A stretch of DNA of 63,031 nucleotides from Agathobaculum butyriciproducens (GTDB taxonomy: Bacteria; Bacillota; Clostridia; Oscillospirales; Butyricicoccaceae). The DNA is taken from assembly GCA_003096535.1 (NCBI GenBank), contig QEKJ01000015.1, positions 1 to 63,031 on the forward strand, read 5' to 3'. The notes beneath the pieces were generated by a model. That model was not told where the DNA came from. It searched no databases and worked only from the letters and a program-made list of their open reading frames with translations. Of the stretch, positions 1 to 8,277 are shown piece by piece. Made by a program: the position numbers and the translations under genes. Every line of letters begins with the position of its first letter. The first letter of the stretch is position 1.

Positions 1-164
1 GACACATTTCTATCGAAATTCATTTTAATCTCAAACCCATCCCGGAGGTGGAACAGGTCACTGCCTGACCTGTCCCGCCGGGACGGTTCTCTTAACAACA
101 CCATATAGATTTTTTGTACGCCGCCGCCCGCCATCGAGCAGAGTTTTTACACCTAATTGGGGAT
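1..164. repeat. Terminal inverted repeat, left copy
   Basis: Bases 1-164 are the reverse complement of the last 163 bases of the window. The only difference is five versus four T at about 144-148. The identity ends exactly inside the maff2 remnant. It contains two small hairpins: 53-60 with 66-73, and 72-76 with 80-84. The two ICEs diverge immediately beyond the repeat, so it is best read as the end of one repeated inserted element at which assembly stopped. Confidence 0.9.
3..68 (+). CDS. Probable serine recombinase, C-terminal fragment (5' end outside window)
   Basis: Twenty-one codons are open from the window edge to a TGA at 66-68. The peptide contains IEIHFNLKPIP, which resembles the basic/beta C-terminal end of large serine recombinases of the TnpX/TndX kind. 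Such recombinases commonly lie at the very end of the element they mobilise, as here, about 95 bases before the maff2 remnant. Only a few residues are visible, so the family call is an inference. Confidence 0.4.
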   Translation, partial: HISIEIHFNLKPIPEVEQVTA

Positions 165-243
165 GAAACAGTTAATGGCCGGGGGCGGTGTTGCCCTTAT
201 CGGCATGACCCTTGTACCGCTGCTTTCCGGGCTGTTCGGTTAA
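163..243 (+). pseudogene. maff2: maff2 (VirB2-like pilin candidate) 3' remnant of ICE-A
   Basis: Twenty-six codons beginning MKQLMAGGGVALIG match the C-terminus of Maff2-family mobile element proteins, small membrane proteins encoded just before VirB6 in these ICEs. The usual N-terminal half with the first hydrophobic segment is absent. The frame upstream has TAA at 154-156, followed by TTG GGG. The break falls at the codon before the KQL tripeptide, the same place as in ICE-B, which fits site-specific insertion of another element. Confidence 0.7.
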
Positions 244-262
244 GATAAGCGGGTAAAGGCTT

Positions 263-1132
263 ATGCAGAGCATACTTGACGCGATTAACGAATGGATAAA
301 GGAAATTCTTATCGGAGCCATTAACGGTAATCTGTCAACTATGTTCGGGGACGTAAACGAAAAAGTCGGCACTATCGCCGCAGAGGTAGGCAGGACCCCG
401 CAAGCGTGGAACGCAAACGTATTTTCCATGATACGCGCGCTTAGTGAAAACGTGATTGTCCCGATTGCGGGGCTTGTCATTACCTATGTCCTATGCTACG
501 AGCTTATCAGCATGGTAACGGAAAAGAACAATATGCACGATATTGACACGTTCATGTTTTTTAAGTGGGTATTTAAGGCGTTTGTAGCGGTCTATCTTGT
601 TACACACACCTTTGATATTACTATGGCGGTGTTCGATATGGCGCAGCACGTTGTTTCCGGCGCGTCGGGGGTAATCGGCGGCAGCACAAATATAGATGTT
701 GCCGCCGCCCTCGGCTCCATGCAAGACGGGCTTGAAGCAATGGAAATCCCCGAACTGCTCTTACTTGTCATGGAAACAAGCCTTGTGAGCTTGTGCATGA
801 AAATCATGTCCGTACTGATAACCGTTATCCTCTACGGCAGAATGATAGAAATTTACCTTTATTGTTCGGTATCGCCTATCCCGTTTGCAACAATGACAAA
901 TCGAGAGTGGGGACAGATAGGAAACAACTACCTAAAAGCCCTGTTCGCTATCGGTTTTCAAGGCTTTCTGATTATGGTATGCGTCGGCATTTATGCGGTT
1001 TTGGTAAACAGCATGATTATAGCGGATAACCTGCACAGCGCGATTTTCTCCCTTGCAGCTTACACCGTTATTCTCTGCTTCTCTCTGTTCAAATCCGGCG
1101 CACTGGCAAAATCCATATTCAACGCACATTAA
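263..1132 (+). CDS. VirB6/TrbL-like conjugal transfer membrane protein, CD1112 family
   Basis: This 289-residue protein has several long hydrophobic segments (roughly residues 60-90, 105-130, 165-200, 220-255 and 260-285) and an acidic/amphipathic N-terminus with WIKEILIGAINGN. It corresponds to the polytopic VirB6-type inner-membrane component of Gram-positive type IV secretion systems. It starts at ATG 263, 20 bases after the maff2 remnant, and precedes PrgI and VirB4. The ICE-B counterpart at 61841-62710 has the same length and the same C-terminal SIFNAH-type ending, which supports both. Confidence 0.85.
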   Translation: MQSILDAINEWIKEILIGAINGNLSTMFGDVNEKVGTIAAEVGRTPQAWNANVFSMIRALSENVIVPIAGLVITYVLCYELISMVTEKNNMHDIDTFMFFKWVFKAFVAVYLVTHTFDITMAVFDMAQHVVSGASGVIGGSTNIDVAAALGSMQDGLEAMEIPELLLLVMETSLVSLCMKIMSVLITVILYGRMIEIYLYCSVSPIPFATMTNREWGQIGNNYLKALFAIGFQGFLIMVCVGIYAVLVNSMIIADNLHSAIFSLAAYTVILCFSLFKSGALAKSIFNAH

Positions 1133-1173
1133 AAGACACGCGGGGCTTTTCCCCGCAGAAAGGAGGTTTTCGC

Positions 1174-1578
1174 TTGGCGTATGTACCCGTACCGAAAGAC
1201 TTATCCAAAGTCAAGACAAAGGTTGCTTTCAACCTTACAAAACGGCAAATCATTTGTTTTGCGGTTGCCCTTATCTTAGGACTTCCGCTTTTCTTTTTGC
1301 TCAAAGACAGCGCAGGCACAAGCCTTGCGTCGGTGGTAATGATTGCGGTTATGCTGCCCTGTTTCCTGTTCGCCATGTATGAGAAACACGGGCAGCCCCT
1401 TGAAGTGGTGGCAAAGCACATCATACAGACAAAATTCATTGCCCCCAAAGAGCGACCCTATCAGACACAGAATTTATACGCCGTATTGGAACGGCAGAGA
1501 AAATTGGAAAAGGAGGTATCAGCGATTGCAAAAGGAACCTACAAAAAAGGCAGCGGGAAAAAGAAACGCCGGGGCTAA
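1174..1578 (+). CDS. PrgI family mobile element protein
   Basis: A 134-residue protein starts at TTG 1174 behind an AAGGAGG at 1160-1166. It begins AYVPVPKDLSKVKTKV and has two adjacent hydrophobic segments near residues 28-46 and 50-67, followed by a basic tail, as in PrgI-family proteins that accompany VirB4 in Gram-positive conjugation systems. Its 3' end overlaps the VirB4 start by 53 bases, the same arrangement as in ICE-B. It is likely membrane bound and part of the secretion channel; its exact role is not established. Confidence 0.85.
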   Translation: MAYVPVPKDLSKVKTKVAFNLTKRQIICFAVALILGLPLFFLLKDSAGTSLASVVMIAVMLPCFLFAMYEKHGQPLEVVAKHIIQTKFIAPKERPYQTQNLYAVLERQRKLEKEVSAIAKGTYKKGSGKKKRRG

Positions 1579-3967
1579 CCCGCCCCGCAAGCTCTCCCGC
1601 GCCGAAAAAAAGCAGATTGCCGAGGTTATCCGGCAGGCAAAGGGCGACGGGAAAGCCCACACCGCGCAGCAGACAATCCCCTACATTCAAATGTACCCGG
1701 ACGGGATATGCAAGGTATCGGAAAAGAAATACAGTAAATCCATTGCCTTTGAAGATATTAACTATCAGCTTGCACAGGCAGACGATAAGACCGCCATTTT
1801 TGAAAACTGGTGCGATTTTCTAAACTACTTTGACGCTTCCGTTTCGGTGCAGCTTTCTTTCATCAATCAAGGGACGCAGCGGGAACAGGCAGAGAAAGCT
1901 ATCAATATCCCGGCGCAGGACGACGCTTTCAACTCTATCCGCACCGAGTATTCGGATATGCTGAAAAATCAGCTTTCCAAAGGCAACAACGGGCTTGTCA
2001 AGCACAAGTACATCACATTCAGTATCGAAGCAGACAATCCGGCAGCGGCAAAGGCGCGGCTTGCCCGTATTGAAACCGACGTGCTTAACAATTTTAAGGT
2101 ACTGGGCGCGGCGGCGCGTCCTATGACGGGCTATGAACGGCTGAACGTGCTGCATGGCGTATTCCACCCGGAGGGCGAGCCGTTCCGCTTTGATTTTTCA
2201 TGGCTTGCCCCGTCTGGGCTTTCCACAAAGGATTTTATCGCCCCGTCCTCTTTTCAGTTTGGCGAGGGACGTTACTTCCGCATGGGGAGAAAAATAGGCG
2301 CGGTATCATTCCTTGAAATCCTTGCGCCGGAACTGAATGACCGTATGCTTGCCGACATTCTGGACTTGGAAACGGGCGTTATCGTCAATCTGCATATCCG
2401 CAGTATCGACCAGACCGAAGCTATCAAGACTATCAAGCGGAAAATCACTGACCTTGACAAGATGAAGATTGAGGAACAGAAAAAAGCAGTACGCAGCGGC
2501 TACGACATGGATATAATCCCGTCCGACCTTGCCACTTTCGGCAGCGAAGCGAAAAATCTCTTGCAGGATTTACAGAGCAGGAATGAAAGAATGTTCTTAC
2601 TCACGTTCCTTGTCGTCAACATGGCAGACACGAAGCGGAAACTGGAAAATGACATTTTCGCAGCGGCGGGCATTGCACAGAAATATAACTGCGCTTTGAC
2701 GCGCCTTGACTATCAGCAGGAAGCGGGGCTTATGTCCTCTATCCCTCTTGGGGAAAACCTTATCCCTATTCAAAGAGGACTGACGACAAGCAGCACCGCT
2801 ATTTTTATCCCCTTTATCACGCAGGAGCTTTTCCAGACGGGCGCAGCCCTCTATTACGGGCTGAACGCTCTTTCAAACAACATGATACTCTGCGACCGCA
2901 AGCAGCTTAAAAATCCGAATGGGCTTATCTTGGGAACGCCGGGAAGCGGAAAATCCTTTGCGGCGAAACGGGAAATGACAAACGCTTTCCTCATTACCGA
3001 CGACGATATTATCATCTGCGACCCGGAAGCCGAGTATTTCTCCCTTGTGCAACGGCTTAACGGTCAAGTTATCCGTTTGTCGCCTACGGGCAAAGGCATT
3101 GACGGAAAGCCCCAGTACGTCAACCCTATGGACATTAACTTAAATTACAGCGAGGACGACAGCCCCCTTGCGCTGAAATCCGATTTTATCCTGTCCTTGT
3201 GTGAGCTTGTCATTGGCGGCAAGGAGGGCTTGCAGCCGATTGATAAGACGGTCATTGACCGCGCTGTAAGAAATGTGTACCGCCCGTTTTTGGCAGACCC
3301 CGACCCGGCAAATATGCCGATTTTGGGCGACCTCTACGACGAGCTTTTACGGCAGCCGGAGCCGGAAGCGGCGCGGATCGCGTCGGCGTTGGAGCTTTAT
3401 GTATCGGGAAGCCTTAACGTATTCAACCACAGGACGAATGTAGAGCTTTCAAACCGCCTTGTCTGCTTTGATATTAAACAGCTTGGAAAGCAGCTTAAAA
3501 AGTTAGGTATGCTCATTGTGCAGGACCAGGTATGGAACAGGGTAACGGTCAACCGGGCAGAAAAGAAATCCACACGCTACTATATGGACGAATTTCACTT
3601 GCTTCTGAAAGAGGAACAGACCGCCGCTTACTCTGTTGAGATTTGGAAGCGTTTCAGAAAGTGGGGCGGCATACCCACAGCCATTACGCAGAACGTCAAA
3701 GACTTACTTAGCAGCCGCGAAGTGGAAAATATCTTTGAAAACTCTGATTTTGTCCTCATGCTCAATCAAGCTGCCGGAGATAGGGCTATCCTTGCAAAGC
3801 AGCTTAACATTTCCCCGCAGCAGATGAAGTACGTTACCCACACCGAAGCGGGCGAGGGACTTATCTTCTACGGAAACGTGGTGCTGCCCTTTGTAGACCG
3901 CTTCCCGAAAGACACCGAGCTTTACCGGGTAATGACGACGAAGCCGGAGGAAGTGAGCGAAGCATGA
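1526..3967 (+). CDS. VirB4-like type IV secretion ATPase
   Basis: This 813-residue ATPase powers the conjugation channel on the cytoplasmic face. A Walker A motif (GTPGSGKSF) lies near residue 470, and a Walker B-like YYMDEFHLLL near residue 685. The open frame extends upstream to 1343, but TTG 1526 is preceded by AGGAGG at 1511-1516 and gives the family-sized protein. It overlaps PrgI upstream and the methyltransferase downstream by ATGA, indicating a translationally coupled operon. It is highly similar to the ICE-B copy at 58509-60914. Confidence 0.92.
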   Translation: MQKEPTKKAAGKRNAGANPPRKLSRAEKKQIAEVIRQAKGDGKAHTAQQTIPYIQMYPDGICKVSEKKYSKSIAFEDINYQLAQADDKTAIFENWCDFLNYFDASVSVQLSFINQGTQREQAEKAINIPAQDDAFNSIRTEYSDMLKNQLSKGNNGLVKHKYITFSIEADNPAAAKARLARIETDVLNNFKVLGAAARPMTGYERLNVLHGVFHPEGEPFRFDFSWLAPSGLSTKDFIAPSSFQFGEGRYFRMGRKIGAVSFLEILAPELNDRMLADILDLETGVIVNLHIRSIDQTEAIKTIKRKITDLDKMKIEEQKKAVRSGYDMDIIPSDLATFGSEAKNLLQDLQSRNERMFLLTFLVVNMADTKRKLENDIFAAAGIAQKYNCALTRLDYQQEAGLMSSIPLGENLIPIQRGLTTSSTAIFIPFITQELFQTGAALYYGLNALSNNMILCDRKQLKNPNGLILGTPGSGKSFAAKREMTNAFLITDDDIIICDPEAEYFSLVQRLNGQVIRLSPTGKGIDGKPQYVNPMDINLNYSEDDSPLALKSDFILSLCELVIGGKEGLQPIDKTVIDRAVRNVYRPFLADPDPANMPILGDLYDELLRQPEPEAARIASALELYVSGSLNVFNHRTNVELSNRLVCFDIKQLGKQLKKLGMLIVQDQVWNRVTVNRAEKKSTRYYMDEFHLLLKEEQTAAYSVEIWKRFRKWGGIPTAITQNVKDLLSSREVENIFENSDFVLMLNQAAGDRAILAKQLNISPQQMKYVTHTEAGEGLIFYGNVVLPFVDRFPKDTELYRVMTTKPEEVSEA

Positions 3968-4926
3968 CAGAGGGATTAAAGACGGACATTATCATCAACC
4001 GCGACGCGCTCTTTGCTCTTAGGGAACTGCCCGACGAAAGCGTGAATTGCTGCGTTACAAGCCCGCCCTATTATGCACTTAGGGACTACGGGCTTGACGC
4101 GCAGATTGGGCGGGAGGACACGCCGGAGGAATATATCGAAAGGCTTGTTGCCGTATTCCATGAGCTAAAGCGCGTCTTGCGTTCCGACGGTACCTTTTGG
4201 CTGAATATCGCAGACACCTATTGCGGAACAGGGCATAAGGGCTACTATGCCGACCCGAAGAACCCGAAAGGCAGAAACGGACAGCAGACCGCGAAAAATG
4301 CCCGCGTTCCCGGCTGCAAGCAAAAGGATTTAATCGGTATTCCGTGGCTGCTTGCCTTTGCCCTACGCGCTGACGGGTGGTATTTACGGAGTGATATTAT
4401 CTGGCAGAAAGAAAACCCTATGCCGGAAAGCTGCAAAGACCGACCGAGCCGCTGCTATGAACATATCTTTTTGCTTACGAAGTCAAAGAAATACTTTTAT
4501 GACGCTGCCGCCATTGCGGAGCCTATCGCTGCCACAACAGCGGCGCGTTACCGCACCGGGCGGGGCGCGGGACATAAGTACGCTGATGAAGTACCCGGAC
4601 AAGGGAAAGTACAGGGTATCAACCGCACAAGAAGCGGCGGCTACTATGACGAAGCCCTCATACCGACCATGAGGAACAAGCGGGACGTGTGGCTTATCAA
4701 TACTGTACCGTACAGCGGCGGGCATTTCGCCGCCTATCCCCCGAAGTTAGCGGAAACGTGCATACTGGCGGGCTGTCCGAAAGGCGGCGTTGTCATAGAC
4801 CCCTTTTTAGGCAGCGGCACAACGGCGGCAGTCGCAAAAAGCCTTGACCGACACTATATCGGTATCGAACTGAATATTGAGTATTGCGCCCTTGCAAGGG
4901 CGCGGATTGGAGGTGTGCAGCCATAA
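3964..4926 (+). CDS. Solitary site-specific DNA methyltransferase
   Basis: A 320-residue methyltransferase carries the catalytic SPPYY motif near residue 33 and the S-adenosylmethionine-binding DPFLGSGTT near residue 279. Catalytic motif first and FxGxG-like motif last is the order seen in beta-class amino-methyltransferases (N4-cytosine or N6-adenine). No restriction endonuclease is adjacent. It begins with an ATGA overlap with VirB4, so it is expressed with the transfer genes; protecting transferred DNA from host restriction is a plausible but inferred role. Nothing equivalent occupies this position in ICE-B. Confidence 0.88.
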   Translation: MTEGLKTDIIINRDALFALRELPDESVNCCVTSPPYYALRDYGLDAQIGREDTPEEYIERLVAVFHELKRVLRSDGTFWLNIADTYCGTGHKGYYADPKNPKGRNGQQTAKNARVPGCKQKDLIGIPWLLAFALRADGWYLRSDIIWQKENPMPESCKDRPSRCYEHIFLLTKSKKYFYDAAAIAEPIAATTAARYRTGRGAGHKYADEVPGQGKVQGINRTRSGGYYDEALIPTMRNKRDVWLINTVPYSGGHFAAYPPKLAETCILAGCPKGGVVIDPFLGSGTTAAVAKSLDRHYIGIELNIEYCALARARIGGVQP

Positions 4927-4961
4927 GACAATATAAGCCGCGTGATAAAATCACGCAGAAA

Positions 4962-7058
4962 ATGACCCGCGACGGGCTTATCGAGGTCAACGAAACCAAA
5001 GAAACCGCCGAGCGTGTGAGCCGCCGGGAACGGGAAGCGGATTTTTCAAGACCGCAGGAGCAGCCGGAGCCGCAGGCCGCACAGGAAATAGCGGCGCAGA
5101 ACGCGGCAGAGCTACCCCCTGTTTCTCCCGACGCTTCCCCGCTTCCCCTTACGCCGGAGCTTCCCCACAGGCAGGACACCGCCACCGCCGAGCGCGTCAT
5201 AGAACGTATCGACGCAGCCCAGACCCGGAAAGCGAGTAAAAAGGCAGCGCACAAAGCACAGCGCGACGCTACGGTAAAAGAGAAATCTTCCCGCTTGCAG
5301 TTTACCGAGGAAGAACTATCTACCCCGGAGCTTGAAAAGTACATCAGAAAATCCAACGAAGCCGCCGACCGTCTGGACGCAGCAAAGGCAGCTATCCCCA
5401 AAGAAAAGAAACTTGTCAAGGAACGCACCTTTGACGAAGCCACAGGAAAGGCAAAGACCCGCTTACGCTTTACCGAACAGGAAAAGCCGATAAACGGCGG
5501 CAAAGCCCACAGTAACCCGCTATCCCGCCCCGCGCAGGAAGCGGGTATTTTCGTCCACAACAAGATACATTCCGTGGAAAAGGATAATTCCGGCGTGGAG
5601 GGAGCGCATAAATCCGAGGAATTAGCGGAGAAAGGCGCAAAGTACGGGACGCGGAAAATTCGGGAGGGCTACCGCAGCCACAAGCTGAAACCCTACCGGG
5701 CGGCGGCAAAGGCTGAAAAAGCAGCGGAGAAAGCAAACGTCAATTACCTGTACCACAAGACGCTGCATGAGAACCCGCAGCTTACAAGTAACCCCCTATC
5801 CCGTTTCATGCAGAAGCGGCAAATCAAGCGGCAGTATGTTAAGGCAGCAAAGACGGGCGGCACAGCTACCGCGAAGAAAGCCGCCGAGAATACCCGCAAG
5901 GCAGCGAAGAAAACCGCCGAGGAAACAAGGCAAGCGGCGGCGTTTGTGGCAAGGCACCCGGCGGGCGTTTGTATCGCCGTTGCCGCGCTGCTCTTATTCA
6001 TTATGGTATCGGCGGGGCTTTCTTCCTGCGGGGCTATGTTTTCTGGCATGATGAACGGCGTTCTTGGAACGTCCTACACGTCGGAGGATAGCGACCTTGT
6101 GGCGACGGAAAACAACTACGCCGCAAAGGAAACCGAGCTTCAGCAGCGGATTGACAATATCGAGCGCGACAATCCCGGCTATGATGAATACCGCTACGAC
6201 CTTGACAATATCGGGCATAACCCGCATGAACTGGCTTCTTACCTTACCGCCCTTTTACAGAGCTACACGCCCCAAAGCGCACAGGCAGAGCTAAACCGCG
6301 TCTTTGATAAGCAGTACACCTTGACACTGACGGAAGAAATCGAAGTGCGCTACCGCACCGAAACCCGCACCGACACATGGACGGACGAGGACGGGAACAG
6401 CCACAGCGATACCTATACTGTTGAAGTACCCTATAACTATTACATTCTCAATGTCAAGCTGACAAACAAACCGATTAACAGCTTTGTATCGGAGCTTTTG
6501 ACCGTAGAACAGCTTGAAATGTACCGGGTGTACTTAGAAACAAGCGGCAACAAGCCCTTGATTTTCGGCGGCGGTTCTCCCGACGTTTCCGCGTCCGAGG
6601 ATTTAAGCGGCGTACAGTTTGTAAACGGAACGCGCCCCGGCAATACCGCGATTGTAGACCTTGCAAAGCGGCAAGTCGGCAACGTGGGCGGGCAGCCCTA
6701 TTGGAGCTGGTACGGCTTTAATAGCCGCGTGGAGTGGTGCGCCTGCTTTGTGTCATGGTGCTACGGGCAAATGGGCTTATCCGAGCCACGTTTTGCCGCC
6801 TGTCAATCACAGGGTATTCCGTGGTTTACCTCACGCGGGCAATGGGGAGCGCGGGGCTATGAGAATATCGCCCCCGGCGACGCTATCTTTTTCGACTGGG
6901 ACTTAGACGGAAGCGCAGACCATGTAGGGCTTGTTATCGGCACAGACGGAAGCCGCGTTTATACCGTTGAGGGCAATTCCGGCGACGCCTGCAAAATCAA
7001 AAGCTATCCCTTAGACTATGCCTGTATCAAAGGGTACGGGCTGATGAACTGGAACTAA
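4962..7058 (+). CDS. CD1108 family mobile element protein with C-terminal CHAP peptidase
   Basis: This large cell-wall hydrolase is thought to open peptidoglycan for the transfer apparatus. It has a long charged, Ala/Lys-rich N-terminal half, one membrane segment at about residues 330-350 (AVAALLLFIMVSAGL) and an extracellular part. That part ends in a CHAP-like domain with a probable catalytic Cys in WCACFVSWC and His in DHVGLVIG. The frame is open from 4884, and a GGAGGTG at 4909-4915 sits 7 bases before an in-frame ATA at 4923, so translation may begin there; the first ATG after it is 4962. The ICE-B homologue carries NlpC/P60 instead of CHAP. Confidence 0.85.
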   Translation: MTRDGLIEVNETKETAERVSRREREADFSRPQEQPEPQAAQEIAAQNAAELPPVSPDASPLPLTPELPHRQDTATAERVIERIDAAQTRKASKKAAHKAQRDATVKEKSSRLQFTEEELSTPELEKYIRKSNEAADRLDAAKAAIPKEKKLVKERTFDEATGKAKTRLRFTEQEKPINGGKAHSNPLSRPAQEAGIFVHNKIHSVEKDNSGVEGAHKSEELAEKGAKYGTRKIREGYRSHKLKPYRAAAKAEKAAEKANVNYLYHKTLHENPQLTSNPLSRFMQKRQIKRQYVKAAKTGGTATAKKAAENTRKAAKKTAEETRQAAAFVARHPAGVCIAVAALLLFIMVSAGLSSCGAMFSGMMNGVLGTSYTSEDSDLVATENNYAAKETELQQRIDNIERDNPGYDEYRYDLDNIGHNPHELASYLTALLQSYTPQSAQAELNRVFDKQYTLTLTEEIEVRYRTETRTDTWTDEDGNSHSDTYTVEVPYNYYILNVKLTNKPINSFVSELLTVEQLEMYRVYLETSGNKPLIFGGGSPDVSASEDLSGVQFVNGTRPGNTAIVDLAKRQVGNVGGQPYWSWYGFNSRVEWCACFVSWCYGQMGLSEPRFAACQSQGIPWFTSRGQWGARGYENIAPGDAIFFDWDLDGSADHVGLVIGTDGSRVYTVEGNSGDACKIKSYPLDYACIKGYGLMNWN

Positions 7059-7086
7059 CCGCAAAAATGAAAGGAGTATTGACATT

Positions 7087-7356
7087 ATGGCAATGAGTAA
7101 GATTGAACGTATCGACCGGGAAATCCAGAAAACCCGCGAGAAAATCACAGAGTATCAGAACAAGCTGAAAGGACTGGAAGCGCAGAAAACCGAAGCGGAA
7201 AACCTTGAAATCGTACAGCTTGTGCGCTCCATGCGCTTAACCCCCGCAGAGCTTAACGCTATGTTATCCGGCGGCGGTATTCCCGGCATGGCTGCCGCCG
7301 TTCCCGAAGAAACCGCAGACTATGACGAAGAACAGGAGGACACCGAGAATGAATAA
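7087..7356 (+). CDS. DUF4315 family protein
   Basis: An 89-residue soluble protein with a predicted N-terminal coiled coil ([20 protein letters not shown]) and an acidic tail. Its ATG is preceded by AAAGGAG. It lies between CD1108 and CD1107 exactly as in ICE-B (56548-56796), the conserved neighbourhood of DUF4315 proteins. Molecular function is unknown; a role in transfer complex assembly is inferred from position only. Confidence 0.8.
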   Translation: MAMSKIERIDREIQKTREKITEYQNKLKGLEAQKTEAENLEIVQLVRSMRLTPAELNAMLSGGGIPGMAAAVPEETADYDEEQEDTENE

Positions 7357-8077
7357 GAAAATCCTTAGAACGCTGACCGCATTTTGCGCCGCCCTTATGC
7401 TCATGGGCGGCTTTTCCGTTACCGCTTTTGCACAAACGCCGGAGCAGCCCGCCGCTGACGCGACCAACGACAGCGGCGTTATCTATGAGGAACCCGAAGA
7501 AACCGCACCCCTTACGCCGGAGGGGAACGCGACCCTTGTTGACGATTTCGGCGGCAATAAGCAGCTTATCACTGTTACTACCAAAGCCGGGAACTATTTT
7601 TATATCCTCATTGACCGGGACGACGAGGGCGAAAACACCGTACATTTCTTAAATCAAGTAGACGACGCAGACCTTTTCGCGCTCTTGGAGGACGGGGAAA
7701 GCACCGAGGCGCAGACACCCGCTGTCTGCACCTGTACGGAGAAATGCGAAACCGGGAAAATCAATACGTCCTGCCCGGTATGCTCTACGAACATGACCGC
7801 TTGCAGCGGCAAAGAAGCCGAGCCGGAGCCGGAGGAAGTAACCGAGCAGCCGCAGGAAAAAAGCAATACGGGCGGGCTTGTGCTTTTCCTTGTCGTGGCA
7901 CTTCTTGGCGGCGGGGGCGCGTTCTATTACTTTAAGTTTGTGAAGAACAAGCCGAGTGTGAAAGGCGGCACCGACCTTGACGACTTTGATTTTGAGGACT
8001 ACGACGAGGACGAGCCGGAGCCGGACGACGCAGACGGGGACGTTTCCGAAGATGAAACGGAGGACGAGGACGCATGA
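7349..8077 (+). CDS. CD1107 family mobile element protein (DUF4366)
   Basis: A 242-residue exported membrane protein. A signal peptide (hydrophobic [15 protein letters not shown] ending near AFA) opens the protein, followed by a domain with [19 protein letters not shown] Cys cluster (CTCTEKC, CPVC) comes next, then one membrane helix near residues 180-200 and a very acidic cytoplasmic tail. It starts at ATG 7349, overlapping the end of DUF4315 by eight bases. The ICE-B homologue has an added SH3-like domain. The exact role in conjugation is unknown. Confidence 0.82.
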   Translation: MNKKILRTLTAFCAALMLMGGFSVTAFAQTPEQPAADATNDSGVIYEEPEETAPLTPEGNATLVDDFGGNKQLITVTTKAGNYFYILIDRDDEGENTVHFLNQVDDADLFALLEDGESTEAQTPAVCTCTEKCETGKINTSCPVCSTNMTACSGKEAEPEPEEVTEQPQEKSNTGGLVLFLVVALLGGGGAFYYFKFVKNKPSVKGGTDLDDFDFEDYDEDEPEPDDADGDVSEDETEDEDA

Positions 8078-8277
8078 CCCTGTTTACCGACAATCCCTTT
8101 GAAAAGATGATGATACAACGACCATGCGGGCGGCGCGACAATGCGCCGCCTGTTTTCAAATCCCCGGCCTGCGCTTCCTGCCCCTATAAAGAGCAGACCC
8201 CTTGTGTGGGCTACTGTCTGAAACAGGTACAGGAGAAACAGGGCGCACAGCCGGAACGCGGAAAGGAGGAACTTTAG
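8074..8277 (+). CDS. Small cysteine-rich protein upstream of topB
   Basis: A 67-residue protein overlaps the end of CD1107 by ATGA. It contains [12 protein letters not shown] and a Cys-rich stretch ([16 protein letters not shown]) that could bind a metal. The same kind of protein with NNPLERLMMQKP sits at the same place in ICE-B (55396-55584), so it is a real conserved gene. Function is unknown. Confidence 0.65.
   Translation: MTLFTDNPFEKMMIQRPCGRRDNAPPVFKSPACASCPYKEQTPCVGYCLKQVQEKQGAQPERGKEEL

Noticed and set aside
4884-4961. ATG 4884 as start of the CD1108 gene
   Set aside because: It lies well inside the methyltransferase gene without a ribosome site; the GGAGGTG downstream points to a start near 4923-4962.
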